Assembly (NCBI GenBank): GCA_041741895.1
Contig: JBGSJO010000118.1
Span: forward strand, 1-64,000
Origin: Allopontixanthobacter sp041741895
Lineage (GTDB): Bacteria; Pseudomonadota; Alphaproteobacteria; Sphingomonadales; Sphingomonadaceae
Length of the DNA stretch: 64,000 bases
Reading direction: 5' to 3'
The stretch's first letter is position 1. Every line of letters begins with the position of its first letter. Positions 52,625 to 62,007 of the stretch are shown here, piece by piece. The notes beneath the pieces were generated by a model that was given only the letters and a program-made list of their open reading frames with translations, had not been told where the DNA came from and searched no databases. Both the position numbers and the translations under genes were made by a program.

Positions 52625-52816
52625 TCAGGCAATGAAAATCAGCACTGCCAGCAGGCAGGCGATATACGCTCCGAAAAACCCACGCAGGTTCTCCTGCGTA
52701 ATGGCCCTGCCCGGCCGCACTGGTGCTGGATGGATCCCCATACGGACATGCGGCGGCAAATTGGCCAGAAACGGGTGGCGGGCGGATTCATCGGTTAGAA
52801 CAAGGGCTCTTCTCAT
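52625..52816 (-). CDS. 63-aa protein with C-terminal membrane helix
   Basis: A small protein of unknown function. It begins MRRALVLTDESARHPF, a polar proline-rich part (HVRMGIHPAPVRPG), then one transmembrane helix (GFFGAYIACLLAVLIFIA) at 46-63 that ends the protein, so it would be a tail-anchored inner-membrane protein. It converges on the transporter gene. Ribosome-site evidence is weak. Confidence 0.5.
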   Translation of the reverse strand: MRRALVLTDESARHPFLANLPPHVRMGIHPAPVRPGRAITQENLRGFFGAYIACLLAVLIFIA

Positions 52817-52934
52817 TCATCGGTGTTAACCCGTAAGTAACCACAATGCGCGCCCGATTCTGCGGCTGTAACAGGACGGGACATTAACTCTGTCCGTTCA
52901 TCAAGCTGCCCCGCGGGGACGTGTTGAAGATCGG

Positions 52935-53345
52935 CTAAAGTCCCGCCATGGACAGGATTATCGACCATTCTTCGGGCCGGACTTCGCTCACCGATAGCCG
53001 CATCAATTTGACCAGCTCCATTTCGGCGAGCTGTGGTTCAGCCTTTACCTGTTTCAAGGTAACCGGATGGGGAAGCCTGGCTTTGGGGATAATCTTCACC
53101 GCCGGCCATTTGCCTTCCGGATCGGTCGGGTCAGTAATGCCGGCAACGATTACTTCCGCGATCCCGACAATCTCCAGCCCGATATTGGAATGGTAGAAGA
53201 AAACTTTATCGCCGACTTCCATCGCGGCGAGATTATTTTTCGCGCGGTGGTTGCGGACACCGTCCCACGTTCCCTCCTGTTCCTTTACCAGATCGTCCCA
53301 GCCATAGACATTGGGTTCTGATTTCATCAGCCAGTAACGCGGCAT
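52935..53345 (-). CDS. EVE-domain protein
   Basis: A 136-residue single EVE domain (PUA/YTH-like fold), starting MPRYWLMKSEPNVYGWDDL and with GVRNHRAKNNLAAMEVGDKVFFYHS and VGIAEVI. EVE proteins bind modified bases in RNA or DNA; the cellular role of the stand-alone bacterial type is unclear. The start is the ATG at 53345; the ORF extends 16 residues upstream without support. Confidence 0.88.
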   Translation of the reverse strand: MPRYWLMKSEPNVYGWDDLVKEQEGTWDGVRNHRAKNNLAAMEVGDKVFFYHSNIGLEIVGIAEVIVAGITDPTDPEGKWPAVKIIPKARLPHPVTLKQVKAEPQLAEMELVKLMRLSVSEVRPEEWSIILSMAGL

Positions 53346-53569
53346 CGCAGCTCTCCATTCAGGGATTCGGTCAGGAGAGCGATAGCGCGGCAAAGCGGGC
53401 CCGGCTACGCATCAGGCGAGGTAATTCCCGCAAAGCAGGAAAATGCGAAAAATACCCTATTTTAGCAATAGATTAACCGGTTCTCTCGTACCAAAGTCTA
53501 CCATCCGCACTGTCAAGGACCAAAACGCAAGTTCTTTGTGCCTCAGATATCTCAAAATTAGTGGAAACA

Positions 53570-55240
53570 ATGACCGAAAAGATTGCCGGACTGAAGAGCA
53601 GACGACAGGAGACCGGGCGCGATTTCATCGCCCTGGGTATCATTGCATCTGCTATCCTCATGTTCGTCGGCATCGGCGGCAAGGTCGTTCCTGAAATCTT
53701 CAGGAACTGGTTCGGGTTGGGTCCGGGGCCGGATAGTATGCTGGTCAACGCCTTGTTGCTCAACATCGCGCTGATCATCTTCGGCTGGCGCCGCTACAGC
53801 GAATTGCTGGCGGAATTGGAAAAGCACCAGATAGCAGAAGAAAACGCCCGCGTGCTGGCCGCAACCGACGTGCTGACCAATTGCCTGAACCGGCGCAGCA
53901 TCACGCCGGAAACCGATGCGCTGATCCACCAGGCGAACAGGGCAGGCAGACATGTTGCTTTCGTCATGCTCGATCTCGACAATTTCAAACAAGTCAACGA
54001 TTGCAACGGCCACCAGATCGGCGATCTGGTGCTGCAAACCACTGCCCAGCGCATCAAGGACAGGTTGCCGGGCGGTAGCCTGCTGGCCAGGCTTGGCGGC
54101 GACGAATTTGCCTGTGTGGTCAGTTTCGATCCTTCCCATCAGGGCGGTGTGGATCAATTGGTCAACCGGTTGATTGATGCAGTTTCCAAGCCTGTTCTTA
54201 CCGGCGGGCAGGAAGTTGAAATCACCATTTCCGTCGGTATCGCCACCACAGGGACCAACACGAGCACTGCAACCGGTGGGCTCGATGCACAATGCCTGCT
54301 GCATTACGCTGATATTGCAATGTACCATGCGAAAAAACAGGGCCGGAACCGCTATTTCTGGTTTGAAAAAGGGATGGAACACCAGCTGCGGCTGAGAAAC
54401 GATTTGGAAGCCGGAATTCGCAAAGGCCTGACCAATGCAGAATTCATCCCTTATTACGAACAGCAGATCGATCTCCATAGCGGAGAATTGGTCGGCTTTG
54501 AAATGCTGGCACGCTGGATCTCGCCAGAACTGGGTATCGTGAATCCGGATATCTTCATCCCGATTGCTGAAGAATTGGGGCTGATCGGGGACCTGTCGGC
54601 CAAATTGATCGAACAGGCATTGTCCGATGCCAGCCAGTGGGATCCGGCGATTACGGTATCGGTCAATATCTCGCCGATCGAACTGCGCGATCCGTGGTTT
54701 GCGCAGAAGATGCTCAAATTGCTGGTCAAACATAATTTCCCTGCCCAGCGCCTTGAAATCGAAATCACCGAAAGCTGCCTGCATGAAAATCTCGGGCTGG
54801 TCCGGACAATGATCACCAGCCTGCGAAACCAGGGAATCCGGATCAGCCTGGACGATTTCGGCACTGGTTATTCCAGCCTGTCGCAGCTCCAGTCGCTGCC
54901 CTTCGACCGGCTGAAGATCGACCGCAGCTTCGTGGACGATCTGGCCCACGGAAAGGAGGATTCGGGCAGCAAGATCATCGATGCGATCATCGCGCTGGGT
55001 AATGGCCTGTCGATCCCGATCACGGCGGAAGGGATCGAGGACGAGGAAACGCTTGAGAGGCTGAAGAAAATGGGTCCGCTCAAGGGGCAGGGATATCATT
55101 ACGGCCTGCCGGAATCCGCCGGGGAAGTCCGGGCCAGGCTAACCAGATTGGGCCGATATCGCGCTATCCCGCCCGAAGGTTCGGTGATGCAGGCACGCAT
55201 CGAAGAAACACAGCAGACGGCCGGCCGCCGCAACGGCTAA
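53570..55240 (+). CDS. GGDEF-EAL cyclic-di-GMP protein with membrane anchor
   Basis: A 556-residue protein: two membrane helices (~18-36 and 57-75), then a GGDEF domain with intact GGDEF at 176-180, then an EAL domain. The GGDEF domain lacks an RxxD inhibitory site upstream of the motif. The EAL domain reads FEMLARW at 310-316 (EML instead of EAL) and NISPIEL instead of NxSxxQ, while DDFGTGYSSL, LKIDRSFV and AEGIE remain. Diguanylate cyclase activity is plausible; phosphodiesterase activity may be weakened. The ATG at 53570 follows GTGGAAAC. Confidence 0.88.
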   Translation: MTEKIAGLKSRRQETGRDFIALGIIASAILMFVGIGGKVVPEIFRNWFGLGPGPDSMLVNALLLNIALIIFGWRRYSELLAELEKHQIAEENARVLAATDVLTNCLNRRSITPETDALIHQANRAGRHVAFVMLDLDNFKQVNDCNGHQIGDLVLQTTAQRIKDRLPGGSLLARLGGDEFACVVSFDPSHQGGVDQLVNRLIDAVSKPVLTGGQEVEITISVGIATTGTNTSTATGGLDAQCLLHYADIAMYHAKKQGRNRYFWFEKGMEHQLRLRNDLEAGIRKGLTNAEFIPYYEQQIDLHSGELVGFEMLARWISPELGIVNPDIFIPIAEELGLIGDLSAKLIEQALSDASQWDPAITVSVNISPIELRDPWFAQKMLKLLVKHNFPAQRLEIEITESCLHENLGLVRTMITSLRNQGIRISLDDFGTGYSSLSQLQSLPFDRLKIDRSFVDDLAHGKEDSGSKIIDAIIALGNGLSIPITAEGIEDEETLERLKKMGPLKGQGYHYGLPESAGEVRARLTRLGRYRAIPPEGSVMQARIEETQQTAGRRNG

Positions 55241-55291
55241 CAACTCCGCCCGGACCTAGAGCCACTGGACGATCCGGCTACATACGCATAG

Positions 55292-56113
55292 ATGCGCCTG
55301 ATCATGCGTGTCCCATTCACCAAGATGCACGGCCTAGGCAATGATTTCATCATGCTGGACGCTCGCGCCACCCGGCTGCCGCCGATAAGCAGTGCGGTGA
55401 CGGCTGCATTGGCCGCCCGGCATACTGGGATCGGGTGCGATCAGGTGATCCTGCTCGAACCATCGGACATTGCCGATTTTTCGATGCGTATCTTCAACGC
55501 GGACGGCGGAGAGGTGGAAGCATGCGGCAATGCCTCACGCGCGGCCGCTCTGCTGCACGGGGCGAAGGCAGCGGTGGAAACCATCGGCGGGATCATCACG
55601 ATCGAACCCGCCGGCCACGGCGCCCGGATCGACATGGGCAAACCACGGTTTGAATGGGACCATATCCCCCTCGCTTATGCCATGGACACGTTGAACATGC
55701 CGGTTGCGTGGGACGGCCTGGACCATCCCGCTAGCGTAAATGTGGGTAATCCCCACGTGATCTTCTTCGTCGATGATTGCGATGCAGTGCCGTTGGAACA
55801 GCTTGGACCGGAAATTGAGACCGATCCACTGTTCCCGCAGCGGATCAATGTGAACGTCGCCACGATCGATAGCCCGGAATCGATCCGCCTGCGCGTTTGG
55901 GAGCGTGGTGCCGGTTTGACACGGGCCTGCGGCACCGGGGCCTGCGCCACGGCGATCGCCGCGATGCAGCGCGGACTGGTCGGGCGCGAAGTCAGTGTAA
56001 CCCTGCCCGGCGGCACGCTGACTGTCGAATGGGACAATGCCGACAGGATCATCATGACTGGACCGGCAACCGAATCATTTCGCGGCACGTTTGACTGGGG
56101 CGATTACGCGTGA
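55292..56113 (+). CDS. dapF: Diaminopimelate epimerase
   Basis: Converts LL- to meso-diaminopimelate for lysine and peptidoglycan. The 273 residues show FTKMHGLGNDFIMLDA, the first catalytic cysteine in EACGNASRAAA and the second in RACGTGACATA. The first ATG (55292) is used; a second at 55304 fits the family start equally well. The stop overlaps the next gene (GTGA), and dapF-mtaB-ftsY is a common alphaproteobacterial order. Confidence 0.95.
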   Translation: MRLIMRVPFTKMHGLGNDFIMLDARATRLPPISSAVTAALAARHTGIGCDQVILLEPSDIADFSMRIFNADGGEVEACGNASRAAALLHGAKAAVETIGGIITIEPAGHGARIDMGKPRFEWDHIPLAYAMDTLNMPVAWDGLDHPASVNVGNPHVIFFVDDCDAVPLEQLGPEIETDPLFPQRINVNVATIDSPESIRLRVWERGAGLTRACGTGACATAIAAMQRGLVGREVSVTLPGGTLTVEWDNADRIIMTGPATESFRGTFDWGDYA

Positions 56114-57312
56114 GCGACATGGCTCGGACTGCGCCTGCAATATCTGCCGAAGTGATCACATTGGGATGCCGCCTGAACCTGGCCGAAAGCGAGCAGATTC
56201 GCGCCATGCTGGCCGGTGAAAGCAATTTGGTGGTGGTGAACAGCTGCGCGGTCACTTCCGAAGCAGTGCGCCAGACACGCCAGGCCATCCGCCGCGCCCG
56301 CCGTGAACGGCCGAACGCGCGCCTGCTGGTAACCGGATGCGCCGCCGATATCGAACGCGATCAATTCTCTGCCATGCCGGAGGTCGATGGCTTGGTCGCG
56401 AATACGCAGAAACTCGATGCGCGGGCATGGAATGTCCCCGCAATTGCGCCGCTGGTACCGTCCGGCCACACGCGGGCTTTCATTCCGGTCCAAAACGGCT
56501 GCGACCATGCCTGTACATTCTGCATCATTCCGCAAGGCCGCGGCCCCAGTCGGTCGCTCACTATCGCGCAGGTCCTCACCCAAGTCGCGCAATATTTGGG
56601 CCGCGGCGCGCCGGAAATTGTGCTTACCGGGGTTGATGTGACTTCGTGGGGGCATGATCTTCCTGGTGGCCCCGCGCTGGGCCAGCTGGTGCGGGCAATC
56701 CTCAGCGAATTTCCGGAACTGAAACGCCTACGAATGTCTTCACTGGACGGGATCGAAGTCGATCCACTGCTGTTCGAATTGTTCGCTGCTGAACCGCGCG
56801 TGATGCCGCATCTACATCTGTCCTTGCAGCACGGCCACGATCTGATCCTCAAACGCATGAAACGGCGCCATTCGCGCCGGGATGCGGCCGATCTGGTTGC
56901 CCGGCTGCGCACAATGCGGCCGGACCTGGCAGTGGGCGCGGATCTGATCGCAGGATTCCCCACCGAAGACGACACGATGCACGCAGCAAACCTCTCGATT
57001 ATCGAGGAGTTGGGCATCGTCCACGGTCATATCTTCCCTTATTCCCCTCGCCCCAACACGCCCGCCGCCAGAATGCCGCAAGTGTCAAAACCGGCGATCA
57101 AGCAGCGCGCCGCTGAATTGCGCCAACGGGTCGCCCGGCTGCGCGGCGATTGGCTGGACCGGCATGTGGGCACCGAACTGGAAGTGCTCGCGGAAAAGGA
57201 CGGGACGGGATATTCGCCGGACTTTGCGCGGGTCAAAGTGCCCGATGGCACCATTGCAGGAACAATCATGAAGATCACCCCGACTAGCCATGAAAAGGGT
57301 CTGCTGCAATGA
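56110..57312 (+). CDS. mtaB: tRNA t6A37 methylthiotransferase (MtaB type)
   Basis: Radical-SAM enzyme that adds a methylthio group to t6A37 in tRNA. The 400 residues have three N-terminal cysteines for one cluster (C20, C46, C77) and the SAM-cluster motif CDHACTFC (C131, C135, C138), then the PYSPRPNTPAARM block. It has a poor or short TRAM domain. The start is GTG 56110, overlapping dapF; the stop overlaps ftsY. Confidence 0.9.
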   Translation: MSDMARTAPAISAEVITLGCRLNLAESEQIRAMLAGESNLVVVNSCAVTSEAVRQTRQAIRRARRERPNARLLVTGCAADIERDQFSAMPEVDGLVANTQKLDARAWNVPAIAPLVPSGHTRAFIPVQNGCDHACTFCIIPQGRGPSRSLTIAQVLTQVAQYLGRGAPEIVLTGVDVTSWGHDLPGGPALGQLVRAILSEFPELKRLRMSSLDGIEVDPLLFELFAAEPRVMPHLHLSLQHGHDLILKRMKRRHSRRDAADLVARLRTMRPDLAVGADLIAGFPTEDDTMHAANLSIIEELGIVHGHIFPYSPRPNTPAARMPQVSKPAIKQRAAELRQRVARLRGDWLDRHVGTELEVLAEKDGTGYSPDFARVKVPDGTIAGTIMKITPTSHEKGLLQ

Positions 57313-58232
57313 GCGAGACGAGCTGGACCGAGCGCGTCTTCGGCGGATTTCGTAAGACCTCCGAACGACTGTCCACCAATCTGTCCGGCGTGATCGGCAC
57401 TGCCAAACTCGACGATGCCACGCTTGATGATGTCGAAGATGCGCTGATCGTGTCCGATCTGGGCCCGGCTGCTGCCGCACGTATCCGGGCGAAGCTGTCG
57501 GAAAAACGCTTTGGCCTGAGCATGACCGAGCGCGAATTGAAGGAAGCGGTAGCGGAAGAAATCGCCGAAATCCTGCGACCCGTCGCGCGGCCTCTGGAAA
57601 TTACCGCCTTCCCGCGCCCGCAGGTGATCCTGGTAATTGGAGTGAATGGCAGCGGCAAGACAACCACCATCGCCAAGCTGGCGCATCTGTTTCAGGAAGA
57701 TGATTACGGCGTCATGCTGGCGGCCGGTGACACGTTCCGCGCAGCCGCCATCGGCCAGCTCGCGACATGGGCCGACCGCATAGGGGTCCCCCTGATCCGC
57801 GGTCCGGAAGGCGGCGACCCCGCCAGCATCGTGTTTGATGCGGTCAAGGCCGCGACGGATCAAGGCATCGATGCCCTGATCGTGGACACGGCCGGCAGGT
57901 TGCAGAACAAGCGCGAGCTTATGGACGAGCTTGAGAAAATCCGCCGCGTACTGGGCCGCCTTAATCCAGAAGCGCCGCATGATGTGGTGCTGGTGCTGGA
58001 TGCAACCAATGGCCAGAATGCACTCGCGCAGATCAAAACCTTCAAGGAAGTTGCCGGAGTGACCGGATTGATTATGACCAAATTGGACGGTACCGCGCGC
58101 GGCGGTGTCCTGGTCGCGGCGGCGGAACAGTTTGGCCTGCCCATCCATGCCATCGGCGTGGGCGAAAAAATCGACGATCTACGCCCCTTCGACCCTGATC
58201 TGGTCGCCAAAGTCATTGCGGGAATTGCCTGA
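57309..58232 (+). CDS. ftsY: Signal recognition particle receptor FtsY
   Basis: SRP-type GTPase that brings ribosomes to the membrane. The 307 residues have an N domain (helical, 1-100), the P-loop VIGVNGSGKTTTIAKLA (about 109-125), DTAGRLQNK and TKLDGTARGG. The long acidic A domain of E. coli is absent, as is usual in this class. Starts and stops overlap with mtaB and yciB. Confidence 0.96.
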   Translation: MSETSWTERVFGGFRKTSERLSTNLSGVIGTAKLDDATLDDVEDALIVSDLGPAAAARIRAKLSEKRFGLSMTERELKEAVAEEIAEILRPVARPLEITAFPRPQVILVIGVNGSGKTTTIAKLAHLFQEDDYGVMLAAGDTFRAAAIGQLATWADRIGVPLIRGPEGGDPASIVFDAVKAATDQGIDALIVDTAGRLQNKRELMDELEKIRRVLGRLNPEAPHDVVLVLDATNGQNALAQIKTFKEVAGVTGLIMTKLDGTARGGVLVAAAEQFGLPIHAIGVGEKIDDLRPFDPDLVAKVIAGIA

Positions 58233-58906
58233 TGTCCGAAAATACTGCCCCGACAAGGAGAAAACAGGGTTCTGGCTGGCTGAATGTGCTGGTCGATTAC
58301 GGGCCACTGATAGTATTTCTGGGGGTCTATCGCTATTATGCACCGGCAGAGGCGGAGGCGATTGCCGAAATCGCCGCTGTCATAAAAGGCACCCTCGCTT
58401 TCATGGTTGCGGCGGTGGCCGCGCTGCTGTTTTCCAAATGGCGGCTTGGCAAAATATCCCCGATGCTGTGGTTTTCCACCGCATTGATCGTCGGCTTTGG
58501 CGGATTGACGATATTTTTCGGCGACCCGACTTTCGTCCAGCTCAAACCGACAATCATCTACATCACTTTCGGCGTGGCACTGTTGGTCGGGTATATCTGG
58601 TGGAAAAAGCCGCTACTGAAAATACTGCTGGCCGCTGCATTCGAAGGGCTCGATGATAGAGGCTGGCTGAAACTGTCCCGCAACTGGGGCATTTTCTTCC
58701 TTTTCTTGGCAGCCTTGAACGAGGCGCTTCGCCACTTCTACAATGTCGAAAATGGCAGTTTCGAAACCTGGATATGGGCCAAGTTCTGGGTGTTCATGCC
58801 GCTGACCTTCCTGTTCACCTTTTCCCAAATTCCGATGTTGTTGAAGCATGGGCTGGGGACCGAGGGTGTCGAGGAAGAAGAACGCAATCCGCCGCCCGTG
58901 GGGTGA
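58232..58906 (+). CDS. Septation protein A/YciB-like membrane protein
   Basis: A 224-residue protein with about six transmembrane helices and the family blocks LVDYGPLIVFLGVYRYY, FVQLKPTIIYITFG and KFWVFMPLTFLFTFSQIPML. YciB-type proteins take part in cell-envelope and septum functions. The start overlaps the ftsY stop (TGATG). The stop is convergent with kup, one base apart. Confidence 0.9.
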   Translation: MSENTAPTRRKQGSGWLNVLVDYGPLIVFLGVYRYYAPAEAEAIAEIAAVIKGTLAFMVAAVAALLFSKWRLGKISPMLWFSTALIVGFGGLTIFFGDPTFVQLKPTIIYITFGVALLVGYIWWKKPLLKILLAAAFEGLDDRGWLKLSRNWGIFFLFLAALNEALRHFYNVENGSFETWIWAKFWVFMPLTFLFTFSQIPMLLKHGLGTEGVEEEERNPPPVG

Positions 58907-58907
58907 A

Positions 58908-60833
58908 TCAGATTTTCACCTGACTGCCCAGTTCGACGACACGGTTGGTGGGCAGGCGAAAAAACTCCATGGCGGTGGCAGCGTTACGCAGCATCCACGA
59001 GAATATTTTTTCCCGCCAGATCGGCATTCCCGGCTTGTCCGACGGCAGCAAGGTCTGCCGCGAAAGGAAGAAGCTGGTCTGCATCATGTCGAATTTTCCG
59101 CCGCACATCTCCATCTGCTTCAGCGCAGCGGGCACGTCGGTTTCCTCCATGAAGCCGTAATGGATCACGGCGCGGAAGAATCCTTGCCCAAGATCGTGGA
59201 TTTCGTACCTGCATTCCGGATCGACATAGGGAATTTCCGCGATCTGGACCGTCAGGATCACTACCCGTTCGTGCAGCACTTTGTTGTGTTTGATGTTGTG
59301 CAGCAAGGCAGACGGAACACCGCCAGTACTGGATGCCATGAAAATCGCCGTGCCGGAAACGCGAGTCGCGCTGTTATGGGCCGATTTTGCAAAGATTTCG
59401 ATCGGCAGGGCAACCTCCGTCATCCGGTCACGCATCAACTTGCGCCCGCGCGCCCAGGTTGTCAGCAAGGTAAAGGCAATCGCGCCGATCAGCAGCGGGA
59501 ACCAGCCGCCATCGGCAACCTTCATCATGTTGGCTGCGAAATAGCCGCCGTCCACGATCAGGAACACCAGCACTACCGGCGCGGCATACCACCACTTCCA
59601 TTTCCACACTCCGACCAGCAACACGGCCATCAGCAGGGTATCGATGGTCACCGCACCGGTAACCGCAATGCCGTAGGCGGAGGCGAGGCTCGAGCTGTTC
59701 TGAAACATCAGCACCAAGGCGATGACGGCAATCATCAGCGCCCAGTTCATCGTCGGAATGTAGATTTGTCCAGCTTCGGTTTCGCTGGTGTGCCGGATCG
59801 ACAGACGCGGGATGAAGCCAAGCTGCATCGCCTGGTGGGTTATGGAGAAAGCGCCGGTGATGACCGCCTGACTGGCGATGAAGGTCGCAAAGGTAGCCAG
59901 AAATACCAGCGGCAAGCGCCACATCTCGGGCGCAAGGAAGTAAAACGGGCTCTGGATCGCCCGTGCCGCCGAGGCAGCGTCGAGGCTGGTGATCATTGCA
60001 CCCTGGCCGAAATAATTGAGCAGCAGGCACGGCATGACGAACCCGAACCATGACAGGCGCATCGGGCCCCGTCCGAAATGCCCCATGTCGGAATACAGCG
60101 CCTCTGAACCAGTGACCGCCAGCACGACCGACCCGAGCGCAAGAAACGCAAGCATGCCGTCCGTCAGGAAGAACTGGACGGCATACCAGGGGTTGAGCGC
60201 CGCGAGTATCCCGGGGTTCTGCACGATCTGGACCAGACCGAGACCCGCGATAACCGTGAAGTAGACGATCATTACCGGCGCAAACAGCGCCGCGACTTTC
60301 TGCGTCCCGCGGGACTGCAGAATGAACAGTATCACCAGCAAGGCAACCGATATCGGAATAACCAGCGGGGCAAGGCTTTCCTGGACCACAGTGAGCCCCT
60401 CGACCGCCGAAAGGACTGAAATTGCGGGCGTGATCATGCTGTCGCCATAGAACAGCGAAGTCGCCAAAACCCCCAATAGGACGGTGATCCAGCCGTATTT
60501 GGTCTTGCCTATTTGGCGCGAAATCAGCGCGACCAGCGCCAGGCTGCCGCCCTGCCCCTTGTTGTCCGCGCTGAGCAGGATCATCACATACTGGATCGAG
60601 ACAACCAGCGTCATCGACCAGAAGATCAGACTGACCACACCGTAAACATGCAGTTGGTCGAGTGCGAGCGGGTGATGCCCGACAAAGGTTTCGCGAAATG
60701 CGTAGAGCGGACTGGTACCGATGTCGCCAAACACGATGCCGACCGCCCCGACAGCCAGCTTCGTGGTGGAAGAGCCATGAGCACTTTCCTTGCCGGCCGG
60801 AGGCCGAATTTCATGATTCGCGGTATCGCTCAT
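58908..60833 (-). CDS. kup: Kup-type low-affinity potassium transporter
   Basis: A 641-residue H+/K+ symporter with about 12 membrane helices. The signature GIVFGDIGTSPLYAFRE is near the N-terminus, with DSMITPAISVLSAVEGL, and a hydrophilic C-terminal domain (about 480-641). The ATG is at 60833. The gene is separated from ccmI by 122 bases with no visible structure. Confidence 0.96.
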   Translation of the reverse strand: MSDTANHEIRPPAGKESAHGSSTTKLAVGAVGIVFGDIGTSPLYAFRETFVGHHPLALDQLHVYGVVSLIFWSMTLVVSIQYVMILLSADNKGQGGSLALVALISRQIGKTKYGWITVLLGVLATSLFYGDSMITPAISVLSAVEGLTVVQESLAPLVIPISVALLVILFILQSRGTQKVAALFAPVMIVYFTVIAGLGLVQIVQNPGILAALNPWYAVQFFLTDGMLAFLALGSVVLAVTGSEALYSDMGHFGRGPMRLSWFGFVMPCLLLNYFGQGAMITSLDAASAARAIQSPFYFLAPEMWRLPLVFLATFATFIASQAVITGAFSITHQAMQLGFIPRLSIRHTSETEAGQIYIPTMNWALMIAVIALVLMFQNSSSLASAYGIAVTGAVTIDTLLMAVLLVGVWKWKWWYAAPVVLVFLIVDGGYFAANMMKVADGGWFPLLIGAIAFTLLTTWARGRKLMRDRMTEVALPIEIFAKSAHNSATRVSGTAIFMASSTGGVPSALLHNIKHNKVLHERVVILTVQIAEIPYVDPECRYEIHDLGQGFFRAVIHYGFMEETDVPAALKQMEMCGGKFDMMQTSFFLSRQTLLPSDKPGMPIWREKIFSWMLRNAATAMEFFRLPTNRVVELGSQVKI

Positions 60834-60955
60834 AGAAAAGGAAATTCAGGTCGCATGGCTGGGCTGCCTTTCAAGCCGCACATGGGGCGGTGGCGGCGAT
60901 TAGCAGTATCATTTTGAACTCGCAACACATTGCGCAAATCCGTTGATATGCGGCA

Positions 60956-61588
60956 TTACTGGTTCCCGATCTGGACCAGCAATTCATCCAGCCGGGCAAG
61001 CCGTTCTTCTATTTGCTGCCTCCACGGAGCATCCGCCGGTGCGCGTTCCAGCGTTTCGGCCCATAATTTCCGCGCCTCCACCGGCTGGCCTGACCGAATT
61101 AACGACACTCCGAGGAAATAAGAAGGGCCGGGGTGCCCGGGGAGCACTTCTTGCGCCTGGCCGTAAGCATACAGCGCTGCGGGCGTCAGCGATCCATCGG
61201 CATGTTCCACCAGCGCGTTGGCCAGGGCCAGCCACGCCTCCCCGTCATTTGAATTTTGCGATACTGCAACGCTGAGGATACCGGCTGCATCTTCGAATTG
61301 GCCGCGACGGGCGAAACCATCCGCCACTGTGACATAGCGGCTGGGTGCACGGTCGGGATTGAACATTTGCCGCCGCGCATCCACCAATGCGAAATTGCCG
61401 GCATTATTCTTGATACTTGGCAGCTTGGGCGATCCCGCCAGTCCTGGAGATCCCTGCAACGCATAGCCGACCAACCCGAACAACAAGGCCGCGCCAAACA
61501 GCGCCCACCCGCTACGCGGCAATTTGACCACGAACGCGGCCAGCACAAAAGCCACCAGCGCGAGCGCTATCAAGGGAAGCCAGATCAT
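60956..61588 (-). CDS. ccmI: Cytochrome c biogenesis TPR protein (CcmI/NrfG type)
   Basis: A 210-residue membrane protein with two N-terminal helices (~1-20 and 28-46) and a C-terminal tetratricopeptide region (DAAGILSVAVSQNSNDGEAWLALANALVEH; then LPGHPGPSYFLGVSLIRSGQP). It presents apo-cytochrome to the haem lyase. The ATG at 61588 overlaps the ccmH stop (ATGA). It is the last gene of the ccm operon here. Confidence 0.9.
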   Translation of the reverse strand: MIWLPLIALALVAFVLAAFVVKLPRSGWALFGAALLFGLVGYALQGSPGLAGSPKLPSIKNNAGNFALVDARRQMFNPDRAPSRYVTVADGFARRGQFEDAAGILSVAVSQNSNDGEAWLALANALVEHADGSLTPAALYAYGQAQEVLPGHPGPSYFLGVSLIRSGQPVEARKLWAETLERAPADAPWRQQIEERLARLDELLVQIGNQ

Positions 61589-62007
61589 GAACGCGCCCTC
61601 AATCGCCGCCAAAGGATGATTCCCGCCAGCAGCACCAGCAGCAACGGAACCGCAAACAGCGGCCAGGTGGTTTCGCTGACCGTCGGCGCATAGCTGACAT
61701 AATCGCCGTAACGCGCCACCAGCCAGGCGCGGATCGCTTCAGGCTCTTCACCCTGGGCAATTCGGGAACGGACCTGATGGCGCATGTCGCCCGCCATCGG
61801 TGCATCGCTATCCGCGATCGACTGGCTCTGGCACTTGAGGCAGCGCAGGGTTTCCATCAGATCCTGCGCCTTCGCCTCCTGCTCGGGATCGGCCAGCTGG
61901 TTATAGGCATAGGGGGCAGGCGGCATGGAATCCTGCGCAGCCGCCGGTATCGCGGCGGCGGCGAGGAATACGGACATCGCAGCCAAAAGGCATTTGGACA
62001 GCATCAT
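61585..62007 (-). CDS. ccmH: Cytochrome c-type biogenesis protein CcmH
   Basis: Thiol-disulfide protein that keeps the apo-cytochrome CxxCH reduced. The 140 residues have a signal peptide, the redox motif LRCLKCQSQS (C56, C59) and a C-terminal transmembrane segment. The short form lacks the fused TPR domain, which is provided by the next gene. Starts and stops overlap on both sides. Confidence 0.95.
   Translation of the reverse strand: MMLSKCLLAAMSVFLAAAAIPAAAQDSMPPAPYAYNQLADPEQEAKAQDLMETLRCLKCQSQSIADSDAPMAGDMRHQVRSRIAQGEEPEAIRAWLVARYGDYVSYAPTVSETTWPLFAVPLLLVLLAGIILWRRLRARS

Noticed and set aside
53558..55099. 513-residue minus-strand frame opposite the GGDEF-EAL gene
   Set aside because: No domain, mirrors the codon bias of the real gene, and has no ribosome site.
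57039..58148. 369-residue minus-strand frame opposite ftsY
   Set aside because: Shadow of ftsY; FtsY motifs and overlaps on the plus strand are decisive.
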